Of a stretch of DNA of 64,000 bases, positions 23,701 through 33,661 are shown one piece after another (position 1 is the stretch's first letter; every line of letters begins with the position of its first letter). The notes beneath the pieces are model-generated. The model searched no databases and was not told the origin of the DNA. It saw nothing but the letters and a program-made list of their open reading frames with translations. This DNA comes from Desmodesmus armatus (taxonomy: Eukaryota; Chlorophyta; Chlorophyceae; Sphaeropleales; Scenedesmaceae), in contig VIIQ02000555.1 in assembly GCA_007449985.2 (NCBI GenBank), forward strand, positions 806,001 through 870,000, given 5' to 3'. Made by a program: the position numbers and the translations under genes.

Positions 23701-26700
23701 CATTCTGACCCCACGATGCGTACCTTGTCACAGTACCAGGTCAGTGCAGCGTACAGCAGCACATCCAGCGCCAGGAGCCACAGCACACTGCCCACACAGA
23801 AGCTGCTCTCAGGAGTGACCGGCAGCCACATGGTGTCACTGTTCACACCTGCTGCCAGACGCTCCCAGTTCACGAGGGCAGCAGCGAACAGACTGGCTGC
23901 AGAAGTGGGGGACAGGCCAGCCACGTACCAACTGATGCCGCCATATGGCCGGATGAACGGCAGCAGAAAGCTGCAGTACAAGCAACAAAGGTGAAGTACA
24001 GCCATTTGTATAATATTGGTATATTCATATTTGTTTTATATCACTATTCTTAAAAATCAACGGCAGCAGGAAGCTGCAGTACGAGCAACAAGCAGCAGCT
24101 GGTGGGTAGTTGTGGTGTGGGGGTGCGTCAGTCTGTGAAAGTACCATACAACGCTGCATAATGCCAGACTATGACATGTAACCCCCCTGCAAATGCTATG
24201 CCTGGGCACACGTTTTTTTTACCTACTGTGACGTACATAAGATACATGTGTCCTTACTCTTGATACCACCAAACTCAATGGCAATGCCAGTCAGCAAAAC
24301 CCTAAACCCTAAACCCTAGTGACAGCCACTCACCCAGGTATCATGGACAGTGCATAGATGAACTGCGTGGCTGTCCCTGCCACCCTTGACGCACTGAACA
24401 GCGTGCTGAGGAAATACGAAAAAGAAATGAGTGCTGCACTGAACAGCCAGTAGAAGGCCAGCATGAGACCAAGGGAGCTGTGCCTGAAGGGGTATAGCCC
24501 CACTAGCCCACACAGCAGGCCTGAAGCTGCCAGTGTCAGCCAGTGGGTCACAGACCAGGACCACCAGTAGGCAGCCTCCTGCATGGAGGGCACAAGTTTT
24601 GCAGGGTAGAAGCAACAAATGGCAGGGTGGAAGCGTGTGTGTCCAGCTTTTGGTCGACCGAGTGAGGGAACGAAGTGTGGAGAGCCCCGCCCAGCGGTGG
24701 AAGTATCCACTTGTAACAACATCCCTAATAAAGAAGCATGCCCTTGGGGTAAACCCTGAACCCTTGAGGTACCTCTGTACTTCAAAACCATTGTGAGGGT
24801 TCGGCAGAACCAGCAGACACGATATGGCCATGGCCGAAGCAGCAAACAGTTTATACAGTACAGCTGAGGCTCCATATGCCTTGCAGTGCTGGCGCTGATA
24901 GGAGCCAGCGACCTCAGTGTGCAAGGCAGCAGCTGCCTGGACATGCAGACATGACAGCAGATGATGTTGCACTAGCAGGGTGAATGTATGTGGCGCGTGC
25001 AAACGTCTTGTGTGAGAGTGTGATCCTCACCGACAGGCCCAGAATCCTCATGCCCTCCCTCAGGCGCAACTCCTTCTCCCTCACTATGCTGCCAACAACA
25101 GCCTGCGGCACACAAGCGAGGCAAGGCACAGCAGGACACTCGGCATTCAGCAATGCATGCACAGGGGAAGGCACATTCACTCCTCCTGTGTACACTGTGG
25201 GCCACATGTGCTGTCAGCACACACTCCTTGAACCAACGAGAAGACATTCACACGACCACATCACTGATGCCTCGGGGGCAAAAGCTACACAGCAGCAGAC
25301 AGACACAGGCAGTGCACAACCACTGCAGCTCCCAAACACCCTGGCCAGCCCTGCCAAGTGCCCTGCCTGCGCCATCTTCCCGCCTCCCTCCTGCCCACTG
25401 CCCCCTCTCCCTGCCCCTTCTTCCTGCCCACTTGCCCCCCCCCCTCCTCCCGCCTCCTTCCGCCCCCCCCCCTCTTGCTCACCCTTGTGGTGCCATGAAG
25501 GCGTACACCAGCAGCAGGTTGAAGAAGGCAGCAGCAGAAGCTGCCCCCAGATCCTCCTGCCGTGCTGGCCAGGGGAAGGGCTTGATCTTGATGTTGAGTG
25601 GGGCAGGGTACACACCTGCACAGTCAGCAATAGTGTAACCAAGCGTTACTTTGTCATTGCCTCCCTCCGGAAGCTTGTGACTCCTTTGGGTTGGGTTGGG
25701 AAAAAACAAAGTGTGCAAAGCTTGTATGATGGCTGTGTCACACGGGCTCAGTCTGCGTGCTGGTGCAGACTGACAACCAATGTTGTCACACTGCTTGTTC
25801 GACACACCTTCAGACTGCTGGCCTCCCAGCAGCGCCCTGTCAATGGCCAGCTGCAAGTTGACAAAAAACCAGTACTTGCGGTACTCCCTGCAGCAAACAC
25901 CCACAAGCAGCACAGCAGGCACACTGTTTGTTGCCTGTGCTGCTGTAGCCGACACCACAGGTACTGCTGTGCTGCAGTCCCTAAGCCAACCCATGTGCCT
26001 AAATGAGGTTGGGAGACATGATGCTTACAGCCTTCGTGTAGTTGATATGGACTGCGACCACTAAAGACACCTCGCTGTCGCCACGTGAAAGTTAGAGCAT
26101 GCTGCATGGGCGGGTTACAGCTGGCAGGTGCTTCTGGACCACGACACCAACTGCCAAACACAAACTGCCAACCCGACCTTGCACTATAACGCTGACACCC
26201 TCTGGGCAACAAGCTCACCACAGGAGGTTTCCTGGCAGGGGCATGACCCCAGGAGAGACATCAAACAGGTCCTGCAGCAGCTGTGTAGGCGGCACATCGC
26301 TGCTGTTCATGCGGATGACATAATCCAACAGCAGGCCATCCCCGTCAGGAGGGCCAGGTGCCCCACACCCCACCAGCTGCTTCTGCCCAGCTGCCTTGCT
26401 GTCCCTGCCGCTGGTGCTGATGCCTGCTGCCTTACTCCCCCGCCTGCTCACGCCTTTCGTCACGTCAGACGCATGCACCCCTGCTGCTGCAGATGCTGCA
26501 TGCTCTGATGAGGGTTGAGGTGATGAGGCGTGCCCAGTAGGTGCTGCTGCAGCTGCGTGTGGGAACACTACCACAGCATCCAGGCTGTGTGGCTGTTCGT
26601 CCAATAGGGCCTCTACTGCTGCTTCATCCCTTAACAGCAGCAGATGGCTGTCCAGTGCTGGCTGATAGCACTCTGCTGTCATCATGCAGGCCGTGGCATT

Positions 26701-27731
26701 CTGCACATACACACATACACACGTGCAGCATGGCCAAAAGCACAACACAAGAAGTGATGGAGAAAGTCAGCAAGCAGGGCATGACAGCGACAGCGTATGG
26801 TGCACAGTTGCTCAAGGCGTTCTGACTGCTGCTATAGCACCACATTGACCAGATCCTGGCAAGTGAACCCCCACCCCCACAGAGAAACGCACATGCATGA
26901 ACACTACTAACAATGTCACAGGGCTTCTCAACTGCTTGCTGCTTGTCAGCGTACCCAGCTCACAAGCCATCAATCCCCTGTCACCTGGCACTGTGGGGGT
27001 GCCTGCTGCACGCCAAACAGGCAGGCAAAGGTTGTCACGCTGGCTGTGCTGCAGATGCGCTTGTAGGCCTCACTGGGACACGACACAGCCATGGCCAGCC
27101 GCCGCACGAGGGAAGCCACCTCTGGCGTGTCTGGCACAAACGCGATGCGTGCCTTCCCGCCAGCAGCCAGAGCGGGGCCTGCAAGGTTGTGCCAACAACG
27201 AATGAGCTTGAGCATGCATGGGGTTATTGCAACGACACACTATGCCTGATGGACATCACCAATTAGTGGCAGTGGGCGGGTCTCCCCCCCCCCCCCCCCC
27301 CCGCCGCCCTCCTCCCCCCCCCCCCCCCGGGCTGCCAGTGCTGCTGTGGAGGAATCTGAGCGATTCCCTACTGCTGATGCTGACTGCCATCCATGCAGCC
27401 CATCATGCAGACCAAACGGAGAGGGGTGGGTGTATGTGTGGCAACCGAGGTTACTTGGTTGCTCACCTTCATACGGCGAGGCCCCTGCCCACCAGCGTGT
27501 GTCAATGTCACTTTCGCTCTGCTGGAGGAACACCGGGTGGTCGTATGGCTGGATGTAGTACTTGGGGATGCACATCAGAGCGAAGAAAAGCGCTGGAAGG
27601 GAGATCTGCAGCAGTAATGCTGGCAGCCCTCCAAGCCCCAGCAAGGTGCGGCGACCACGGGTTTGCAGAATGAGGTTTTTCTGCAAGACTGCTGCGAACT
27701 GCCGAGCTTTGCTGACTGCATGGGGCTTCAT
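14703..27731 (-). CDS. ABC transporter, subfamily A (full-size ABCA, putative lipid transporter)
   Basis: Nineteen exons on the - strand: 27731-27467, 27178-26985, 26700-26219, 25887-25808, 25615-25483, 25088-25031, 24578-24334, 23970-23724, 23356-22879, 22624-22413, 21945-21770, 21431-20493, 20099-19884, 19535-18741, 18105-17859, 17459-17240, 16949-16561, 16218-15673, 15368-14703; 6588 nt, 2195 aa, the usual full-ABCA size. The layout is TMD1-NBD1-TMD2-NBD2 with a large first extracellular loop, and [20 protein letters not shown] before the TMD1 helices is typical of ABCA. NBD1 has Walker [10 protein letters not shown] (about 713), signature [10 protein letters not shown] and Walker [17 protein letters not shown]2 has Walker [10 protein letters not shown] (about 1831), signature [10 protein letters not shown] and Walker [14 protein letters not shown]. 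Both H-loops read SHSMEE or THSMEE. A poly-Gln segment follows NBD1 and a His-rich segment precedes NBD2. It should pump lipids or other hydrophobic substrates across membranes; the substrate is unknown. Confidence 0.94.
20251..20276. repeat. 26-bp perfect palindrome in ABCA intron 12
   Basis: aatgctgtcggta is followed directly by its exact reverse complement taccgacagcatt. The palindrome lies in the intron 20100-20492. Confidence 0.9.
23955..24096. repeat. Duplicated 3' splice-site segment in ABCA intron 7
   Basis: The segment 23955-23993 holds the 3' splice site and the first bases of exon 8. It recurs at 24058-24096, 103 bp further into the intron, with two differences over about 33 core bases. 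An AT-rich stretch separates the copies. Use of the upstream copy would bring an in-frame TGA within about 15 codons. Confidence 0.8.
24297..24318. repeat. Interstitial plant-type telomere motif
   Basis: aaaccctaaaccctaaaccc gives three CCCTAAA-type units (TTTAGGG on the other strand). They lie in ABCA intron 7, about 15 bp from the exon 7 donor. Confidence 0.7.
27278..27328. repeat. Interrupted poly-C tract in ABCA intron 1
   Basis: Two long C runs are separated by gccgccctcct. They lie in the intron between exon 1 (ends 27467) and exon 2 (starts 27178). The exact run length should be treated as uncertain. Confidence 0.8.
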
Positions 27732-30700
27732 TGCTGCTGAATAATGGGTTGTAGTGTGACTATTGAAGCTGCATTAGGCGAGCTTTGGCCCATGCCATGC
27801 TGCCATGCTGCTTGGCTCTTGACAGCATGCCACAGCTGTCACCGCAGGCACGCATTGCTGCATGGTGCCCCTGCTGTAAAAGAACTGTGAGCACACTTGC
27901 CAAGGCTTCAGAACCGAGCCCCTTGCAGCTGATGCCTGAGAGCTGACAAGCGGACACGATCAGGTGTCACTTGGGATCAGGTATCCAATGGTGATGCATG
28001 AAGAACACAGAGTAGCCTCGGACTTGCCGGGATAACTTGAAATTGGACAAGCAATGTAAGCGCGTCCTGGAAGGTGGTGCAGTGAAGTGAAGTGCACCAT
28101 GTCATCAGTTGTCAACCGGACGCGCAGTCAATCGGGTACTGCTCCCCCAATGGACGGGCCGCTGACCCTCCTGACGATTTGGGCTCATTTCTTGATTGAC
28201 TCCCCCCCCTCTGCGAAGATGAGGCTGCCCCCCCCCCCCCTTTCCTCCCCTGGGCTTAGGTTTGTGCACAAACACCACCCCCTACAAGTGCGTCAGGGCT
28301 GGTCAGTCTGGCTCCATGTCAATATTTACTGTGTCAGCTCTATCTCTGTCAACATATCTGATGTTTCTTCACATCATTCGGAAGTGGCATTTGTTTCGTC
28401 GGCTTCTCTGCCAGGGCTGGAGTGCACAGTGTGAACTTGCAGCGGGACAATTCACCTCAGGTAAGCCTTTGACTTTATTGCTGGCCTTACTGGTCTGAGT
28501 TGCTCTATGCATATGCTGCATGGAGCAAACCGCTCAACCACTTGCCCGCGCATGGCCAGCTGACCGCATGGGCTCATTCCGTATAGCATGAACCACGTGT
28601 GTGTCGACTGCAGGTGGAGAATGGTGTTCTCAAGCTGTTTCGGCCGCTGTTTCGGCAAACCGTCTTCTAACGCCGGAGCCTGCAGGGGAACCAGCTGGGG
28701 GGCCCCCCGGGATGGATCCTTCCGCAGCAACAGCAATCTGGGCAGTAGATTGAGCATGGTGGTGTCTGAATATTCCACAGAACACTCTTTATATCTTGGC
28801 CAGTACCGAGAGCTTATGGACGAGATGTGCGAAAAAGTTTTGGGTGGCGCTCAGGGTTGTTCACCCCCGCGGGGTACCCCGTAAAATGAAGCTCTTCACG
28901 CAGCTGCCCCTTGCAACGTGGCTCAGCCCGTCGGGGGCAACCCGCCAAAAAAGCTACCGATCCCTGTTTTCCCGGGGAGCGTATCTTGCTGCTTTCAGCC
29001 CCAACGCAGTGCAAAATGGTCATTTTGTGACCTAAAATAGCGTATTTGTTGCTACAAGTGCCGCTGGAGGTCCCTGCGGGGCCTGTTGTCAGACAGAAAG
29101 TCAGTTACCCTGGCACTAGCTGGGGCCAACCCCTGGAACTCCCGTGAAACCATGAGGTACCCTGGCTGTGACGGGGGCTTCGCCCCCGGCAATTTTTTGG
29201 GGTTCACGGGGCGCCCCTGTCAGAGCAAATGGCTGCTGAAAAACCCTGGTGGCGCTACATTCGGCAGGTCGTTCTTGCGCCCCAACATCAGCTTCCAGGT
29301 TTCGTTGAGGTGTAAGAGCGAGCGCATCCCAGCTCCGCCAGAGACCTGTGGTGCAGCCGCTGCTCAGACGCACGAGCACAGCACCACCAGCAGCCAAACA
29401 CGGTGGGACCCCAACCCCCGGTCCAAACCAGTCAGGATCTGAGGGTGGCATTTGGCTGCATGAGGTGGAGCTGGCAGGGCACTTGAAGCACAACTCAGCC
29501 ACACAGTTTCAGCCCCAGCTGCACAGGCAGGCCGCACCTGGCCAAAGGCAGCAGCAGCAGCAGCCTCAACTCAAGCTTCTTTCTTGGGCGGGGCCAGCGG
29601 CGCCAGGCCCCATCAGGAGTATACAGCACTGGCGGAATGAGGGCCAGCCTGGACTGATTGCAGAGGCTGGTGTTTGCTGAGCCCCAGATGTTGCATTCTC
29701 TCAGTTTGTTCATGGCAGCAACTGTCACCACCGGTACTGCTAGTCCCAGCAGTGTCGAGTATTGGGGTGGCAGCATCGATGTCCCTGATATCAGGGACAG
29801 CAATAGCCTGGTCCTGGTCCTGGTTCGCGCATGCAAGCTTGCATGCTGCTCAGCTTTTGAGATATTCATATCGGATTGCATATGGGTGATGAAATTGCCA
29901 GTATCTTGGTGTGTTCTCTCAGACTCTGTTAGACTTCAGAGGTGGCCTGTGTGCAGGGCACCAGTGTGGGATTGCTATGGCCAGAGGGCTTGTGTCGAGC
30001 ATGGTCGTGTGGCACAGCCCATTAGGGCTGCTGCTGTTGTTTTTGGCTTGTGTTGTTGACACTGCAACTGTAGCATGGCACAATTTCAAGATGTGTGTGT
30101 CAGGTATGTCAGGAATTTTCAGCAAAGCTACTGGCAGCGCTGTCATGGAGGCCCCCTGAAGGCCGTTGACATGGAGGCATGCCACCACAGTGCCACATGG
30201 TATGTACCATAACGTTTCGTGACAATAGCAAAAAAAATGTAACATGGGCTATGGTTTTGTGTGCCAAGAAAATGTGCCCTGCTGTGTTGTGTTGCCAAGA
30301 AAAGAGCATGCGTTCACGGCTCGTTTGGCAGACACTAGCCTCCTCTTCAACCACTGCCTGTATTACAGTGCTCCAAGCTGCACGACAGTGCTGCTACAGC
30401 AGCTGGCCAGCCCAGCACGCAGTACCACCAGCAGCTTGCACCAAAGCACCCGCCGGGTGCTCTCAAGCCTACAGTTGCTGTGCACTGGGAATGCAACCAG
30501 CCCGCACCCCCACACAAGAGGAGCCGACATGCAGCATGTCAAATTCTCCTTGAAGTAGCATGCCATGCATCCTGCCTGATCAGCCCACAAAACATAAGCT
30601 GCAGATGCTAATGATGCCTGCTGCCATTCAGACCCCATATGAGGACCTGTGGGATTCACTCATGTAGGGCAGCTGTGCGGGGTGCAAAGCCTGTGTCCCC

Positions 30701-31227
30701 AGGGCACTAGTCAGCCAGCTGCCATTCCATGCGACCGAGACCTGGCCTCAAGTCAACCCAAAAAAACCCAACTGCACCAGGCAGACTGAGCACCAGCCAC
30801 AGGCTGTTCCTTGAATACCACAGCAGTGCATGCGTTGCAGGCACATAGTAAGCCTGAGCACACCAAGCACATGCTGTCACACAACCTGACAAACGCTCGA
30901 GCTGCCCATCTGTGGCGCAAAGTCAGCGCCTCTTGCAAAACATGTCAGCGTCATGTTGACACCCTCTCCCCACCCTGCACCACCCTGCAAACATGCTCTG
31001 CCACTGCAACCATGCCTCACCCAGTCACGCACCCTCCTGACCTCCGCAGCCTACCCACACAAAAGACCCGCCGTGCTGCCGCTGCTGCAACCCCCAGCAG
31101 CCGTTGAGGTGGCGTGCGTCAGCACACACTGCCTCCCTGCACGTCCCCAGCAGCTCCCAGCCTGCTGCTGTGCACTCAGCAGTCTCCACTGAATGCTGGC
31201 CGCAGCTCCCGATGCTGCTGCCGCTGT
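27732..31227. other. 3.5-kb gene-poor interval with GC-palindrome cluster and unassigned ORFs
   Basis: This lies upstream of ABCA and downstream of the ADF gene, both on the - strand. The part next to 27731 must hold the ABCA promoter. The 28.69-29.22 kb part carries several short GC palindromes, listed separately. A - strand frame at 29495-29881 (128 codons, with a hydrophobic stretch around LLGLAVPVVTVAAM) has no family I recognise. A TTACA at 30363-30367 (TGTAA on -) could end the ADF transcript, about 860 bp past its stop codon. Nothing else is supported. Confidence 0.5.
28697..29188. repeat. Cluster of short GC-rich palindromes
   Basis: Palindromes seen: ggggggcccccc (28697-28708), ccccgcgggg (28865-28874), ggggtacccc (28871-28880) and cgggggc-ttc-gcccccg (29172-29188). 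The last is followed by caatttttt, so it looks like an intrinsic terminator or the GC hairpins common in algal organelle DNA. No gene could be read through the region. Confidence 0.6.
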
Positions 31228-33445
31228 CTACTTGCGCGTCATGCCTGCCACCACGCGCTCCTTCATATCCTCTTCGCTGAGCTCACTGGGCTCATTGGCC
31301 TGCATCTCAGCACCGATGCCGTCCAGGAAGCCCTTGAAGAAGTCCTTGGTGGAGGCGTACATCATCTTGGGCCGCATGCCGCAGTTCTCAGGCGCCCTGC
31401 GGGGAGCACAACGGGCCACGGGACAGCAGCCGGGGTGAGGCGTAACCACAGGCAACATGACCACGCGGGAGCGCGGCTGTACTTGACTGGGGTGCATAGA
31501 TTCATGGCGATTGCTGCAAAGAGGGTATCTTGACCCAGGCAGGGACAACAGTCTCAGCACATGATCATCCGCACACGTACCATAGCAGGAACACCAGCTT
31601 CTTGAACGTGCCGCGCTCAGGGCTGGTGTACTCGTAGTCATACACTGCACAATTGAAGTAGCAGCAGCAGCAGCAGCAGAAGACCATCAGCTGGTTAGCA
31701 TGCGTCTCACACGGCGGCAACCCCCTAGCCGGCCCAACATGCTCAAACTGCTGCAACAGATCATATACCTGCAGTGCTGTGGGGTGACGATGCTGCTGCT
31801 TCTGCTGTACTTCAATCTGCTCGCACCTGCGTAGCGGCACTGGTTGTCTGGCAGTGCACAGATGAAGTCGTTGTAGCTGGAGTACTTGTCACCGATCTTG
31901 TCCGGCACCACCTGCATGCAGGCACAGCCCAAGCCTAAGACCAGTCCTGCACAGCACTGCATTTGTGGGTGGCATGCATCATGCAGGAACCCTACTACGT
32001 GCTGTGCTGACGTGCAGGAAGTGCTGGGCCGCAGCCTATGTACATGTGTTGCTGTGCAGGTTGCACTGTGCAACTGTGATGCGAATGCTGCAGTTGCTCG
32101 CAGTAGCGTTGCCTGACAATCAAAGGTCAGCGCAACTTCAGCAGCTCACCCGCTTGCCAGAGCTGTCCACCTTGAAGATCAACCACTTGAACTGCAGGAA
32201 CACAGGCATGCACACAAGCACACAACACAGCCGTCAATCACTAAGCAGCATTTCAAGCATGCCATGCAGCTGACATTGACAGCGGCTCTCTGCTGCCAGC
32301 TCAAGCAGAACATACTCTCTGTTTGCTGCTGCCACTGCTGCCACCAGACAGGCTTGCTAAATAATGTCTGTACAGGGGTGCACTGCAGGCTGCTGCAGCC
32401 CGCCTACCAGGGCTCAGCGTGTGCTGGGCGGACACAGTATACTGCTGACTCCCCCTGCTGCTCACCGAGCTGCGGGTCTTCATGTGCATGAACAGGTTGA
32501 TGCAGGTCTCATCCAGCTCAATGCCAGACATGGATTTCTGTAGCCACAACAGGAGCATCACAGGGCAGGAGCAGACAGCAGAGAGTGTTGATGTTGGGCA
32601 GCCAGGCAGGGGGCAGCACCCATTGCGACAGGACATCCTCCAATGCTGCTGACTGGCCGTGCTGACTGCTGCAGGCAGCTTACAGCCTACCAGGCAACTT
32701 GTGCTGGGGTGCAGGCACGCCAACAGTAATGTATGCAGGAAGATCCCACCTTGCCCTTCGCGGCGCCCTTGCAGTAGTCTGGGAGGTCAGCAGGGATGTC
32801 TGGCCCTGCCTCATCTGAGCCCTGCAGGCTCAGCGGGCTGTTGGGCTGGGTGTCACTGTTGCCAGCCCCATTCAGCAGGCCGCCGCTGCTGTTGCTGCTG
32901 TTGCGTGGACGCATGCCAGCCGCTGCTGATGGCCGTGCAACAGCTGCAGGTGCTGAGGCTGCTGGTGGTGGTGGTGCTGCTGGCGTCTGCTGCGGTGCTG
33001 GGGGTGGCATCGCACTCTGAACCACTGACTGGCTGCGGCTCACAGGCTGCTGTGCTGACATGCTTGGTGTGGCGCTTAGGGCTGGTGCTGGGTTGCTGGA
33101 CGGGACCGCGCTGAGGCTTGGCATGCTAGACAGCAGCTGGAAGTCCAGGGCATGCAGGTATGCATCAGAGGCCCTCTCATAGGCTTCCTGCTTGATGAAA
33201 CCTGCATCAAGACCAGCCTTGATCTGCTGGGCCCGCAGGAAAGCCACCTGAACATAAGCAGGCAGCAGAAGGACATAGTGGACGTCAGGTCTGGCAATGG
33301 CCTCCAAGGGGATACGATCAGCTTCAGGGTGCAGAAAAATAGCAGCACCACCAGCAGGTACCTTCACACAATCAAAGTCTTGCTGTGTGATGAGCTGCTC
33401 ATCCAGAGCTTGCTTAGCAGCCCGGAGGGCGCTGAGGTCTGCCAT
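31228..33445 (-). CDS. Actin-depolymerizing factor/cofilin with a ~196-residue N-terminal extension
   Basis: Seven exons on the - strand: 33445-33362, 33247-32750, 32537-32466, 32191-32150, 31911-31827, 31644-31581, 31396-31228; 1014 nt, 337 aa. Residues 197-337 (141 aa, the normal size) form an ADF-homology domain. Its markers are MSGIELDE with the N-terminal Ser that is the usual phospho-control site, FKWLIFKVD, ALPDNQCRYAVYDYEYTSPERGT, KLVFLLWYAPENCGMRPKMMYAST and KDFFKGFLDGI. It should bind G- and F-actin and sever or depolymerise filaments in the cytoplasm. The extension is not part of ordinary ADF. Residues 1-65 look like two short helical hairpins (ALRAAKQALDEQLITQQDF and AQQIKAGLDAGFIKQEAY), recalling SHOCT-type modules, and a Pro/Ala/Ser/Gln-rich linker follows. 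Met197 in exon 3 could start a canonical ADF if an internal promoter exists. Confidence 0.9.
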
Positions 33446-33661
33446 CTGCCGGTCAGGGTCAGTTCCTGTCTAGCAATCAAATCAGCTGCGCTTCTGACTA
33501 AACCAGCTGCTGGGCAGAGGCAGCAGCAGCACCAAGGTTTGTAGTCAGTATGACAGTAACCGAAAGGCCGCGTACAGCGTGGATGGTAATTGAGCGTATC
33601 TGTGTCTATGGCGCTTTTCAGGAAATCCTTGAGACTGGGAGTCGTTACCCCTGCTAGCAGT

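Noticed and set aside
24297..24318. Chromosome end
   Set aside because: Only three telomere-type units are present and coding exons continue on both sides, so it is interstitial.
24984..26006. 340-codon + strand frame
   Set aside because: It runs antisense across three ABCA exons and their introns, is Pro/Cys/His-rich without family features, and includes C-homopolymer translation.
29495..29881. 128-codon - strand frame with a hydrophobic stretch
   Set aside because: No family match, no identifiable neighbouring exons, and its second half is Leu/Arg low complexity. It is mentioned only as unassigned.
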